Origin: Minisyncoccota bacterium
GTDB lineage: Bacteria > Patescibacteriota > JACMRA01
DNA length: 64,000 bases
Assembly: GCA_014376695.1 (NCBI GenBank)
Contig: JACMRA010000008.1
Coordinates: 1 to 64,000 of the forward strand
Direction: 5' to 3'
Made by a program: the position numbers and the translations under genes. Positions 24,928 through 33,629 of this stretch are shown piece after piece; positions within the stretch are counted from its first letter, which is position 1; every line of letters begins with the position of its first letter. The notes below the pieces were generated by a model that was not told the origin of the DNA, did no database searches, and saw only the letters and a program-made list of their open reading frames with translations.

Positions 24928-25938
24928 ATGCAGGGATTTCTTAGATTATTTTGGGTTCATCGGTTTCGATTATACGCCGTGATTACTGTATGTTTGTGTA
25001 CTCCACTTCTCTATTCCAGCAATATTAATGTCAAAAATAATATATCGGCTCTTGGTTACACAGTAACTAGTAGTAACCTCTTGGCCCAAAAGATCGAGTA
25101 TAATAAACTTAATCCAGCCTTGCCAGTCCCCCCACCAAAACCAATTGAAACCAAGCCAGTCCCCGAGGCCAAAGTCAAATTTGACTTTACTAGCCAAGAC
25201 ATAATGGACAAACTCAAGGCATCTATATACACCTATCAAAGTGGATTTATCAATACCAGCACTCTCAAAGATCTTAAGATGCCGCTTCCAGTCCCTGAGC
25301 GGATAGTTGAAGTTACTCAAAAAGAAGCCCAACTCCTCAAATCCAAACAAGGCAAAACTCTTGACGACATCTACCCAAGGCCAACTGTAGCACCTCGTAC
25401 AAACTTTATAACTATCCCAGATTATACGATTAATTCGCCTCTTGTATATGCGAACTTCGATGAGTTTTTCGCCAAGAATCCCGACGGAGCTTTTGCCTTT
25501 AGTGAAAAACCGCTTGATTCGAGCGAACGCAAAAGCCCTCTTCAGCAAAAACTTCGTGCAGGTATTGTCTGCCTTCCTTTTAGTCCGTTCCCCGGAGAAC
25601 TTGGTAACAGTTACTGCATTGGACACTCCAGCAATTATGCAGATGTAATATCTGATTATAACGAAGTTCTAAAACCAATCGAAAGGAAAGGTAAAGTCGG
25701 GGAATTAATCCAAGTCTATGATCCATATGGTCGCGAATTGACTTTTAGAATTTTTGAGACAGAAATTATTGAGACAAACGGGGCTCAAAAAGCCTATTTA
25801 CCATTTTCAGACCACAAGCGGGTTTTGACACTGCAAACCTCTGTCGTCAGCACCCGAAATGGTAGAACCGACGTTTTTCAACGATGGCTGGTCAAAGCAG
25901 AACTAGTCTGCCCGGGGGGCGAAGTCTGCAAAGAATAA
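24928..25938 (+). CDS. Sortase-family protein with catalytic Cys replaced by Ser
   Basis: A 336-residue membrane-anchored protein: N-terminal hydrophobic segment (about 13-30), a Pro-rich linker (62-80), and a C-terminal sortase barrel (about 157-328). Sortase marks are ITIPDY, the catalytic His in IGHSSNY (His233), strands around GELIQVYDPYG, and the TL-x-T-C box, which here reads TLQTS (Ser305, codon TCT at 25840-25842). A candidate catalytic Arg is Arg319 (FQRWLVKAEL). Since the transpeptidase nucleophile must be a thiol, it is probably inactive as a standard sortase. It may bind sorting signals or act as a Ser enzyme. TGT/TGC to TCT is one base change. Confidence 0.75.
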   Translation: MQGFLRLFWVHRFRLYAVITVCLCTPLLYSSNINVKNNISALGYTVTSSNLLAQKIEYNKLNPALPVPPPKPIETKPVPEAKVKFDFTSQDIMDKLKASIYTYQSGFINTSTLKDLKMPLPVPERIVEVTQKEAQLLKSKQGKTLDDIYPRPTVAPRTNFITIPDYTINSPLVYANFDEFFAKNPDGAFAFSEKPLDSSERKSPLQQKLRAGIVCLPFSPFPGELGNSYCIGHSSNYADVISDYNEVLKPIERKGKVGELIQVYDPYGRELTFRIFETEIIETNGAQKAYLPFSDHKRVLTLQTSVVSTRNGRTDVFQRWLVKAELVCPGGEVCKE

Positions 25939-26008
25939 CCCTCGATTGACAAAAAAAAGTTAATCTATCTAACTTGAAACAATAACCCGTGATTAAAGAA
26001 TTTTTTGT

Positions 26009-26149
26009 ATGATCAGAACTTACCAACCAAGTACTAAACGCCGAGCCAGAACCTGTGGATTTCGAACACGAATGCGTAATTCGCCAAACACAATCAAAGC
26101 TAGGCGAGCTAAGGGCCGATGGAGGATCACTCCAAATGTCAAATACTAA
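26009..26149 (+). CDS. rpmH: 50S ribosomal protein L34
   Basis: A 46-residue protein with the L34 pattern: TYQPS at the start, then GFRTRMR and [12 protein letters not shown]. Highly basic. It sits just upstream of rnpA in the usual bacterial order, but the normal upstream neighbour dnaA is replaced by a sortase-like gene. Confidence 0.93.
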   Translation: MIRTYQPSTKRRARTCGFRTRMRNSPNTIKARRAKGRWRITPNVKY

Positions 26150-26172
26150 TTTTTGTTATCTGACTCCCCCGA

Positions 26173-26574
26173 ATGTTACCAAAAAAACATCGCCTTGTTA
26201 AGCAATCAGATATTTCAAAAACCCTAAAGTCCCGTTATAGGGCTTTTTTTGATGGGATTAACCTTATAGCCCGAGATCACAAAGTCACAAGTTACCGCCC
26301 AGGCTTTCGGGGCTTAATTGTCATCTCCAAAAAAATCCACAAACGGGCTGTAATCCGCAACAGCCTGCGTCGCCAATTTAACGCAATTTTTGAGGGGCTT
26401 CACGCTTCTGACAAGCTTCCGTGCAATTTAGACTGTATTATTATTCTCAAGGACAAGACCTGCATCGATCTAAAAATCACCGAGCATTACCATAAATTTA
26501 TCGTGAGCCAATTAAATCGCTTTTCCAAACTTGCCGCAACGCCCCAAAATCCAACCAAAGTGCTTACTCATTAA
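26173..26574 (+). CDS. rnpA: Ribonuclease P protein component
   Basis: 133 residues. It starts LPKKHRLVKQSD as RnpA does and has the RNR-type signature in KKIHKRAVIRNSLRRQF. It binds RNase P RNA to mature tRNA 5' ends; the RNA gene is not in the window. It follows rpmH by 23 bases, the classical pairing, and overlaps the next gene's 3' end by 11 bases, tail to tail. Confidence 0.9.
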   Translation: MLPKKHRLVKQSDISKTLKSRYRAFFDGINLIARDHKVTSYRPGFRGLIVISKKIHKRAVIRNSLRRQFNAIFEGLHASDKLPCNLDCIIILKDKTCIDLKITEHYHKFIVSQLNRFSKLAATPQNPTKVLTH

Positions 26575-27385
26575 CTTTTTTGATTATTTTTACGACGTTA
26601 TTTTTGGTATTTATCAGCTCCCCAGTATAATAGCTACCAGTTGAAATTTGCGTAAATAATTCTGCAACTGGTTTAGAGGGCTTGATAAGCTTTTCCAGTC
26701 CGACAATTTGACTGCTTAATTGCTCACTAGTCGGCATCGCGGCCACGTCATCTTGTAACCAACTAACCCCGTCCAGATAACTTATAACCCCCTTGTAATA
26801 ATTAATCGCCGTGACCAATTTACCAATTATAACTGTGTCGGTACTTTGTGTGTTGTATTCTTCTAATTTTGTTATTAGAGTTTTGCCGTTTTGATATTCT
26901 TGTAGGATTTTTGATTTGTTTGGTTGAGTATTAGATTTTTTTAGCTCTGCAACTAGCCGAATATCCCAGTTATCCTCCCCCTCTAGTTCAGTTGCAGTTT
27001 TTAGATTAGATTGGATTTTGACTAGGTTTTTTTTACCAGTTTCGAGGTAACTTGCGTAATAAGTCTTGAGATTATAGCTCTTGGCGACAATTTGGTCATC
27101 TTGAGAATTAGCAATCTTAGAATTAGTTTCAATCACTTTGAGTAAATTACCTATTTCACTTTGCTTACTTGTGGTTGTAGTTTGTTTTAGCAAATTATTT
27201 GCTGAGGTTTCCATCACGACTATCTCGGAGGCTACTTGATTTGACCATTTTTTGGCTATTAAAGTATTGTTGTAATTACTAAACATCCCAAGTCCCATAG
27301 CAACAATCAAAAACCCAAAGAAAAGAATAGGTTTTTTTTGAGATTGCCAGAATCGCTGCAGGCTATTGGTTTGAACTTTGGTCAT
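26564..27385 (-). CDS. Exported helical protein of unknown function
   Basis: 273 residues: one N-terminal membrane helix (about 19-38) followed by a long, mostly helical, Lys/Asn/Thr-rich outer domain with no Cys. I do not recognise the family. It lies between the convergent rnpA and hsp20 on the minus strand. Confidence 0.6.
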   Translation of the reverse strand: MTKVQTNSLQRFWQSQKKPILFFGFLIVAMGLGMFSNYNNTLIAKKWSNQVASEIVVMETSANNLLKQTTTTSKQSEIGNLLKVIETNSKIANSQDDQIVAKSYNLKTYYASYLETGKKNLVKIQSNLKTATELEGEDNWDIRLVAELKKSNTQPNKSKILQEYQNGKTLITKLEEYNTQSTDTVIIGKLVTAINYYKGVISYLDGVSWLQDDVAAMPTSEQLSSQIVGLEKLIKPSKPVAELFTQISTGSYYTGELINTKNNVVKIIKKVNE

Positions 27386-27421
27386 AGCTCAACACTAGAC
27401 GCCGGGGGGATTAATGTCAAA

Positions 27422-27847
27422 CTAACTAACTCGAATTTGAATCTTTTTAGCCTTGACTTTGAGTACTGGGATTTTGACAATTAGAATTCCGTTGTTAAGA
27501 TTAGCCTCGATGGTATCTACGTTGACGTTATCAGGCAGTGGGAGCTCCCGCATAAACTCACCCCAGAAACACTCCGATAGCTCTGTATTAACCTCACTAT
27601 CTTTGTAGGGCTTACGCCGAACCCCTTTGATAAACAAAACCCCACTCTCAACCGCGATATCCAGATCGGAGGCCTGAACCCCAGCAACGGTTGACACAAT
27701 ATAAATAAAATCACCTCGGTAATACATATCTACTGTCAATTGCGGTACAGCTTCTGGCATCCAAGAACTATTGGAATCAAAACTAATATTGTTATCTCTA
27801 TCTTCCTCGGTCACTAAGGCAGAAGAACCAAATTGAGTTGCATACAT
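27422..27847 (-). CDS. hsp20: Small heat shock protein (Hsp20/alpha-crystallin)
   Basis: 141 residues with the alpha-crystallin domain: strands DFIYIVSTVAGV and SGVLFIKGVR, the SECFWGEFMRELPLPDNV loop and the A-x-L-x-N-G-I-L pattern (ANLNNGILIVKIP), ending in a basic tail with an IQIRV anchor. It holds unfolded proteins without ATP. The upstream region has a perfect inverted repeat at the promoter and a hairpin filling the 5' leader, both fitting heat control. An hrcA-type repressor gene is in this window. Confidence 0.9.
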   Translation of the reverse strand: MYATQFGSSALVTEEDRDNNISFDSNSSWMPEAVPQLTVDMYYRGDFIYIVSTVAGVQASDLDIAVESGVLFIKGVRRKPYKDSEVNTELSECFWGEFMRELPLPDNVNVDTIEANLNNGILIVKIPVLKVKAKKIQIRVS

Positions 27848-27862
27848 AAAAAAAGAAATTGT

Positions 27863-27884
27863 TAAGATTATATAAAAAATCTTA
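27863..27884 (-). promoter_or_regulatory. Hairpin in the hsp20 5' leader
   Basis: TAAGATT (27863-27869) and AATCTTA (27878-27884) form a 7-bp AU-rich stem with an 8-base loop, between the predicted transcript start and the ATG at 27847. Low stability suits an RNA thermometer, but there is no Shine-Dalgarno to mask. Confidence 0.4.
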
Positions 27885-27891
27885 GTAATAT

Positions 27892-27928
27892 ATTATACCC
27901 TTGACCAATATTTGCTTTATGTCAAGGG
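27892..27928 (-). promoter_or_regulatory. hsp20 promoter with an inverted-repeat operator
   Basis: TATAAT on the minus strand at 27892-27897 abuts a perfect 8-bp inverted repeat CCCTTGAC-N15-GTCAAGGG (27898-27905 and 27921-27928) covering the -35 region. This differs from the CIRCE and HAIR consensus repeats. Confidence 0.5.
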
Positions 27929-27972
27929 GAAATCGTCTCTGCTAAAAAGGATTATTTTAAGCTTGGATTCGC

Positions 27973-28004
27973 AAAAAAAATACCCCCTCGATTAAGAAAG
28001 GGTG
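27973..28004 (-). terminator. Terminator after the pilin-like gene
   Basis: Minus strand: ACCCT...AGGGGGT stem followed by eight T residues, 25 bases past the stop at 28029. Confidence 0.75.
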
Positions 28005-28028
28005 ACTTTATTAAAATATATGTGTGTG

Positions 28029-28475
28029 TTACTGAACTAGATTTCCTGAGTTTAAGAAATTAAGAATTACACCAACTAAGCCGTATGCTACAACCGAAAT
28101 AACTAGGGCTATAACTGCGTTCCTAATAATCTTTAAGCCTTTTTCAGCTCCTTTTTCTTGGTCAGTTAACCAAAGGAAAGCTCCATAAAGAACAAAGATA
28201 ATCGCGATCGAACCAATAATGAATGTCATTAGCTGGGCAATCTGAGAAGCAAACTTTGGAAGCGAATCTTTTTCTACACCAGTCACGTTAACTCCGCCGC
28301 AATTGCTAGCATCTTGCCCTGGACAGACGGAAGCGCCTGTTGGAAGTAACGGCTTTTTTTGAGCGTAACTGCTAATTGCTGGACTGGCAACTAAACCGCC
28401 GACTGCCATAATAGATAGCCCGGCTATGATTAAAACGTTTTTTGTAATTTTTTTGATTGAATTAAATAAAGTCAT
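28029..28475 (-). CDS. TrbC/VirB2-like pilin family membrane protein
   Basis: 148 residues: signal segment (about 14-38), a short outer loop with two Cys (VCPGQDASNCGG), then two membrane helices (about 78-102 and 115-140) joined by a short charged loop (TDQEKGAEKGLKIIRNA). This matches VirB2/TrbC-type pilin subunits. A related protein with the same two-helix pattern is at 50423. No type IV secretion ATPase is in the window, so pilus assembly is not shown. Confidence 0.7.
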   Translation of the reverse strand: MTLFNSIKKITKNVLIIAGLSIMAVGGLVASPAISSYAQKKPLLPTGASVCPGQDASNCGGVNVTGVEKDSLPKFASQIAQLMTFIIGSIAIIFVLYGAFLWLTDQEKGAEKGLKIIRNAVIALVISVVAYGLVGVILNFLNSGNLVQ

Positions 28476-28499
28476 AGATAAAATACTTTTTCAGTCTCT

Positions 28500-28528
28500 A
28501 TTATTTACGATATTTTAATTCTTGACAA
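28500..28528 (-). promoter_or_regulatory. Promoter for the pilin-like gene
   Basis: Minus strand TTGTCA (28523-28528), 17-base spacer, AATAAT (28500-28505). The opposite strand carries TTGACA (28522-28527) facing tRNA-Gln, without a clear -10. Confidence 0.45.
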
Positions 28529-28561
28529 GATTAAGGGTATTTGCCAAATTATAGATATTAT

Positions 28562-28635
28562 TCGGGAATCGTCTAATGGTAGGACTTTGGTTTCTGGTAC
28601 CAACTATTGGGGTTCGAATCCCTATTCCCGAACCA
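28562..28635 (+). tRNA. tRNA-Gln (anticodon CTG)
   Basis: Acceptor TCGGGAA/TTCCCGA, anticodon loop TTCTGGT on stem TTGGT/ACCAA, T-arm GGGGTTCGAATCCC, encoded CCA. Confidence 0.95.
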
Positions 28636-28741
28636 GTAAAATCACTTTTTAAAATCCTAAAATTATCAGGCGGAGTGTCATTCTTTTAGATACTCACTTC
28701 GGCAGGTATAACAGCTGACTGTTAGTTATTAAAAGCTCCAA

Positions 28742-29803
28742 ATGAATTACTTTTTACAGACTCAATCTTGGATGAACTTTTGGGCTAATTACAACAAAGC
28801 TGGTCATCAAGTCTACTTCTTTGAAGAAGGTTTTTTGTCGTGCTATATCCAAGAATATCCATGGCATTTTGGTGCCAAATTTTGGTATATTCCCAAAGCT
28901 CCAGTTATTGACTCCAATGCCAATTTGGAACAGATTACCCCCACCCAGACCAAAGAAGATCTCAATAATCTGTACACAAAAATAATCAAACAAGCCAAAA
29001 TCCAAGGTGCGATTTTTGTTAAGAGCGATTTTGATGATACTTTAACTAAGCGATTAGGACTGTTCGATAATCGCCAGCTTGCAAACTTTTTGGAGGCTAT
29101 ACCTGCTCTAGCCGAATATAAAATCCAGGCAAGTACCAAAAAAATCCAGTATTTGGAGTGTACCTATTGCGAGCTAGGCTACCCAAATTATGGCCTAGCC
29201 TCTGGTAGTTTGCAGCAATTCTGGGATAATAGCCAATCTTTTTGGTCAAACTGCAACGAACAAGTCCGGCGCTACACTCGCAAAGCCCTCAAAGACTACA
29301 ATCAAGGTCTCTACACGATTAATACCGACAAGACGCAGGAGAATTTTGAAGCCTTTTGGCAAGTGCATCGCGACACGACCATTCGGCAGAATTTTAGCAC
29401 CCAGCCAAAAGATTATCTAATCCAATTTATGAATGCTGATTTTGGTAGGATTATTACAGTTCGGGACGCCGAGAACAAACCGATGAGTGTATGGCTTGGC
29501 GTCAAGATGGGTGAGACGCTCTACTATATTCTGGGAGGCAACACGGACCAAGCTCTCAAATCGCGGACTCAATATCTACTCCAGTTAGCTGCCGTCAGGC
29601 AAGCCAGGATCGAGAGTTGCAAATACTACGATATGGGCGGCTACGAAGCTGGCAGTGGTTACGGGCAGTTCAAGGACGGGTACAAGGGGACTCATAGGCA
29701 ATTCCTCGGGCCAATCGATATTGTGCTTGACCCAATCAAATACACGGCCACTATCCTGGCTTATAACACGGCCAAATCCATCAAAAAAATTCTTGGCAAG
29801 TAA
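28742..29803 (+). CDS. FemAB-type aminoacyl-tRNA:lipid II ligase (second copy)
   Basis: A 353-residue paralogue of the 4615 protein: FLQTQSWMNFW start, FWYIPKAP, the RRYTRKALKDY segment, FWQVHRDTTIRQNF, and a C-terminal MGGYEAGSGYGQFKDGYKG tract starting at about 298. The shared layout implies the same chemistry, adding amino acids from aminoacyl-tRNA to lipid II side chains. It is followed after two bases by a short RecO-like gene, probably on one transcript. Confidence 0.85.
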   Translation: MNYFLQTQSWMNFWANYNKAGHQVYFFEEGFLSCYIQEYPWHFGAKFWYIPKAPVIDSNANLEQITPTQTKEDLNNLYTKIIKQAKIQGAIFVKSDFDDTLTKRLGLFDNRQLANFLEAIPALAEYKIQASTKKIQYLECTYCELGYPNYGLASGSLQQFWDNSQSFWSNCNEQVRRYTRKALKDYNQGLYTINTDKTQENFEAFWQVHRDTTIRQNFSTQPKDYLIQFMNADFGRIITVRDAENKPMSVWLGVKMGETLYYILGGNTDQALKSRTQYLLQLAAVRQARIESCKYYDMGGYEAGSGYGQFKDGYKGTHRQFLGPIDIVLDPIKYTATILAYNTAKSIKKILGK

Positions 29804-29805
29804 TT

Positions 29806-30237
29806 ATGGCCGAATACAAATCCGAAACGGGAATATATCTCTCCAGTTATAAAGACGAATTAGCCGGGATATACTTCGTTAAGTTCTTGACACCGTACGA
29901 CTGCCAGCATTACAAAATCCCCAAGAATAAGCCAGAACTGATTAGTCAATTAGCTAGGCCATTCGGTTTGGTAACCGTAGAATTAGTCAAAACCGCCAAA
30001 AATTGGATAATTCAAGATATCGGGCAATATCAACAACTCTACCAGGCGGTAAGCTATCAAGAATACGAAGATATGAGCAAAGCGCTCAAGTTACTCGACG
30101 ACCTGGTGATCCAAAATCAGCAAACCACAATTCTCAAAAAAGTAATAAATTATATGAACCAGCTCCAAAACCAATCCGAGCACAGCTTAGATCTCAAGGA
30201 TTATGAACGAATGCTTATGACTGGAATGGGGTTTTAG
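29806..30237 (+). CDS. Short RecO-like protein
   Basis: 143 residues. The first 80 resemble the OB-fold start of RecO: an opening ETGIYLSSYKDE, strands IYFVKFLTP, then SQLARPFGLVTVELVKTAKNWIIQDIGQ, which parallels the RecO stretch before its helical part. RecO is usually near 240 residues with a zinc-binding region; here the C-terminal part is much shortened and has no Cys pairs. It may be a minimal RecO or an unrelated OB protein. It ends two bases from the convergent ORF at 30240. Confidence 0.5.
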   Translation: MAEYKSETGIYLSSYKDELAGIYFVKFLTPYDCQHYKIPKNKPELISQLARPFGLVTVELVKTAKNWIIQDIGQYQQLYQAVSYQEYEDMSKALKLLDDLVIQNQQTTILKKVINYMNQLQNQSEHSLDLKDYERMLMTGMGF

Positions 30238-30239
30238 GA

Positions 30240-30461
30240 TTATTTTGGATTAGGAATCAAAACTATTTGGAGTAGCTTGGCGTATTTAGCGTACAATCCT
30301 CCGTCTGAAGTTATGATTTTATCTACTCGATTGTCTAAGCAACAGGGTACCGAGAATTCATATGTAAAAACATATGCTGAGGAAAATTCGCTGGTAAATG
30401 AACCAAACGGGTTGTTAAGGAGTTGCTTCGTAGGTTTCTGGTTATCGTAGGTTTCCCACAC
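30240..30461 (-). CDS. Possible small protein of unknown function
   Basis: 73 residues from a GTG, overlapping the end of the 30442 gene by 20 bases. No signal or membrane segment, two adjacent Cys. The tight fit between two stop codons matches the packing elsewhere, but there is no family evidence. Confidence 0.35.
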   Translation of the reverse strand: MWETYDNQKPTKQLLNNPFGSFTSEFSSAYVFTYEFSVPCCLDNRVDKIITSDGGLYAKYAKLLQIVLIPNPK

Positions 30462-31623
30462 TGTCTATGCCTATATTTGCAAAACAGTTGTCGGATTTCT
30501 GGGTGTTTGTTGTTTCATTCGGATTTGTAATATACGGCTTATTCTCACATTGATCGTTAAATAATCGAATATTAGTTCCGCACATTTCATTAAACTTTTT
30601 GGTTGAAGCTGATCCAGACGAGCAGTTAACTTCATACACTTTATAAGGCTTCGAAGCCGAGCTTCCACTTTTTTTTGTATCGATTAATCTGAAGCTACCA
30701 TTTTCGAGTAATTTTGAAGCGATAAGCGGGATCTCGTTGTAGCTTTTACCCTTGTAAGTACCTGCCCGGGCCTTTGCGATTATGTCAGGATAGATATCAG
30801 CAACTGCACTTTCACCGTTTGGATAAAGCGATAATAAATAATTCAATAAAAGTCTATCTTTTTCGTCATTCCGGTCAAACTTTCCACTTTTAAGGTCTTC
30901 TAGAATTTTCTCCTTAATAACATTTAATTGGAGCTTGTGTGTACGTGCAAAAGCATCTGGGTCTTTGAGCAGTTCGGCGGCTAGTTCTGGGGTTAATTTT
31001 TCGTATTCTAAGGCGCTTAAGATTTCTTTACCTCCCTCGCCAGTGGTTTTTGTTTGGCCGTTCTCGTTGACTGTGGTCTCCACTCCTTTGGCTGGGCCGG
31101 ATAGTCGTTGGAGGTTGATTACTCCAGCTAGTGAAAGCGTCGTCGGGTTAAAGAATGACAAGAATATACTCGGCGACCCAATTAGAAGCAGTCCCACGGT
31201 TACGTCTCGAACTAAGGTAATCGTATTTGAGACGGCTTTTCCAGCTTCAGCCGGATTGATATTGGCAAAAGCTTCTATACCAATACGCACCGCAATGATA
31301 AATAAGGCAAGGGCAAAGAAAAATTGAATAATACTACCAACACATTTCTGGAATTGAGCATCGACATTGCTGACGACTGCTGCGCCCGGCTGGCCACTAT
31401 TAGTGACAAAATTACATTCTTTGAACCCGATTGAGCCGATTACGTTGTTCTCGCCAGCCGATTGAGCGTAAGTATTGATGGTCAGTATTTGCAAAGTCCC
31501 GAAGAGCGAGACCAACAAAACCAAATATACCATTGATTGAGTTATAGTCAATCCAACCAAATTGCGGAATTTGTTATACAGATTAATTACTGATAACGGT
31601 GCGGTTAGATTGCTTGGTGTCAT
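30442..31623 (-). CDS. Pilin-like membrane protein with a large soluble tail
   Basis: 393 residues: signal segment (about 25-53, ending TYAQSAG), an outer loop with two Cys (KECNF, KCVG), two membrane helices (about 95-118 and 135-160, the second within VRDVTVGLLLIGSPSIFLSFF), then a soluble domain of about 220 residues with several Cys near its end. The first 165 residues repeat the signal plus two-helix layout of the TrbC/VirB2-like proteins at 28029 and 50423. The tail is not recognised. Confidence 0.55.
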   Translation of the reverse strand: MTPSNLTAPLSVINLYNKFRNLVGLTITQSMVYLVLLVSLFGTLQILTINTYAQSAGENNVIGSIGFKECNFVTNSGQPGAAVVSNVDAQFQKCVGSIIQFFFALALFIIAVRIGIEAFANINPAEAGKAVSNTITLVRDVTVGLLLIGSPSIFLSFFNPTTLSLAGVINLQRLSGPAKGVETTVNENGQTKTTGEGGKEILSALEYEKLTPELAAELLKDPDAFARTHKLQLNVIKEKILEDLKSGKFDRNDEKDRLLLNYLLSLYPNGESAVADIYPDIIAKARAGTYKGKSYNEIPLIASKLLENGSFRLIDTKKSGSSASKPYKVYEVNCSSGSASTKKFNEMCGTNIRLFNDQCENKPYITNPNETTNTQKSDNCFANIGIDSVGNLR

Positions 31624-31672
31624 TAAACTTAATTTCGATTATAATCGCCTGGTTTTGTCTTTTGATATTTCA

Positions 31673-31701
31673 AAAGTACTCTAAAAAAATCGTCTTGTCA
31701 A
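31673..31701 (-). promoter_or_regulatory. Candidate promoter for the 30442 gene
   Basis: Minus strand TTGACA (31696-31701), 17-base spacer, TACTTT. A second -10-like TATAAT lies in the palindrome CGATTATAATCG at 31636-31647, nearer the ATG. Confidence 0.45.
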
Positions 31702-31772
31702 AAAACCCAAATTTCTAAATCATTATTCAATAACGGTTATCAAGTCCGCTTGAAATACTCAATCTATTCTAT

Positions 31773-33569
31773 ATGCAATCATTAATATCAACTTTTTTAG
31801 GGTGGGCTACGCGTGCAAGCCTGCTGATTTCCAAAAATATTCTTTGGGCCTATATAATATGTATAAGCCTCTTTTCTGGACTAACTTATTTGAGCAATTA
31901 TCACCTGCCAAACAGTAGTATATGGGACGAAACTTACCATATTACCAGCGGCGAAAAATACTTGACAGGGACAATGTTGATGGAAGCTCATCCACCACTT
32001 GGAAAGCTCCTAATCGCTCTCGGTGAAAAAATCGTCAACCCAAATGCACCGCTAAAAGATCTCAATATCTTGGGCAAAATCTGCTTGGCCACCACTCCAC
32101 TAGTCCAGACAATCGACGGTAAAAAAGTAATTACAACGACACTAAAAGCTCGGCAATCCAACCCAACTAAATTGGTTGACAAATCTAGCTTTACGACTAC
32201 GGATTCTATCGGGATCGACAATAATAATGATGGAATAAAGGACTCGGACTATCCAGAATATTTTAGTTATTGTGGTTTTCGATTAATTCCTGCCTTGTTT
32301 GGCTTTGGGATACCTTTGATTTTCTTCTGGTTGCTGTGGCTAATGACTCGAAACCCTCATTTGTCAGCAATTGGTAGTTCCCTTGTAATTTTTGATAATG
32401 CTTTGCTTGTCCAATCGCGGGCGGCGATGTTGGATTCGATACAGATATTTTTGGTTTTGGGGGCATGTTGTTTTTTTGTAAGTTTAATTAGCGATTTTTT
32501 GGATAGTCAATTGATTCAACCCCAGTGGAAAACGCTCTTGAAGTATCTTGGCCTGGGACTTACAATTGGACTAGCCCTGGTTACCAAACACAGCAGTGCT
32601 TTTTTGCTTCTGCTACCTATAATAACAATCGGCTGGGAGCTCGTAAATATCGCAACAACCCAAATCCAATCATACTGGATATGGAAAAATCAAAACCCAA
32701 CTAAAAAATTCTATGAAAATTGGCTCGATATCGTTGACGACTTAATAATTAATATTATCCCAAAGCTCTCAATAGTTTTGCTTGCAATTCTATTTGCTTA
32801 TTGTAGTATTTTTTATATTCACACGGGACTTGGAACGACTATCAACTCAAAAGCCAGTAATAACCAAGGTCTCTACAAGGCCAAAGACCAGTATCAAGAC
32901 ATAATCAAATCGTCAGAAACTTGGAATCCGGTCAACTTTCCAATAATGTTTGAAGATAATTGGAATTATATGGAGCAATATCACAAAGGCGTCCCAAAGT
33001 TAGACCCAACCAACAAAAACGAAAATGGTTCGTATCCCTCGAACTGGCCGGTAATGAATAAGACCATAAGTTTCAAATGGGAAACGGCTAACTATAGCGA
33101 GTATCAGATAATGTATCTAATTGGCAACCCCTTAATCTGGCTCACGGGGCTCGCTGGGATTATATTATCTATCTCGCTGATTATTTCAGTTATATTCTTT
33201 GGCAATCGAATCAAAAATCTTAGAAGTTTTGTCTTTATCATAATTTTTGTTTTTTTGTGGCTGGTTTATATGGCGACGATGCTTTATGTTATCGAGATAC
33301 GGGTTATGTATCTATATCATTATTTGATCGCCCTGGTGTTCAGTCTAGTCCTACCCACTTTGCTAATTGAATATCTCTACGGGCACGAACTCCGCAAAGA
33401 TACCTTTAAGTCTAATTTAATATATTTGTCTTTGGTTAGTTGGATGGTCGCGGTGTTCGTGAGTTACTTAGTATACGCTCCATTTACTTATTATTTACCG
33501 CTGAGTCATGACGGATTCAAAGCTAGGCAACTATTTGGCTTTTGGCAGATGAAATGGCCTAAGGACTAA
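31773..33569 (+). CDS. PMT-type protein mannosyltransferase (GT39-like)
   Basis: A 598-residue multi-pass membrane enzyme. The acidic catalytic loop WDETYH comes early (about 54-59), followed by AHPPLGKLLIALGEK and IFDNALLVQSRAAMLDSI, both typical of protein O-mannosyltransferases. A long outer loop with Trp and Tyr residues precedes the last helices. It would transfer a polyprenyl-linked sugar to exported proteins, fitting the many secreted proteins here. Substrate not determinable. Confidence 0.85.
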   Translation: MQSLISTFLGWATRASLLISKNILWAYIICISLFSGLTYLSNYHLPNSSIWDETYHITSGEKYLTGTMLMEAHPPLGKLLIALGEKIVNPNAPLKDLNILGKICLATTPLVQTIDGKKVITTTLKARQSNPTKLVDKSSFTTTDSIGIDNNNDGIKDSDYPEYFSYCGFRLIPALFGFGIPLIFFWLLWLMTRNPHLSAIGSSLVIFDNALLVQSRAAMLDSIQIFLVLGACCFFVSLISDFLDSQLIQPQWKTLLKYLGLGLTIGLALVTKHSSAFLLLLPIITIGWELVNIATTQIQSYWIWKNQNPTKKFYENWLDIVDDLIINIIPKLSIVLLAILFAYCSIFYIHTGLGTTINSKASNNQGLYKAKDQYQDIIKSSETWNPVNFPIMFEDNWNYMEQYHKGVPKLDPTNKNENGSYPSNWPVMNKTISFKWETANYSEYQIMYLIGNPLIWLTGLAGIILSISLIISVIFFGNRIKNLRSFVFIIIFVFLWLVYMATMLYVIEIRVMYLYHYLIALVFSLVLPTLLIEYLYGHELRKDTFKSNLIYLSLVSWMVAVFVSYLVYAPFTYYLPLSHDGFKARQLFGFWQMKWPKD

Positions 33570-33629
33570 AGTTTAAGCGGTTTTTTGACAACAAGTTTGA
33601 TATAACCTAGATTAAGGTATCAAAATCAT

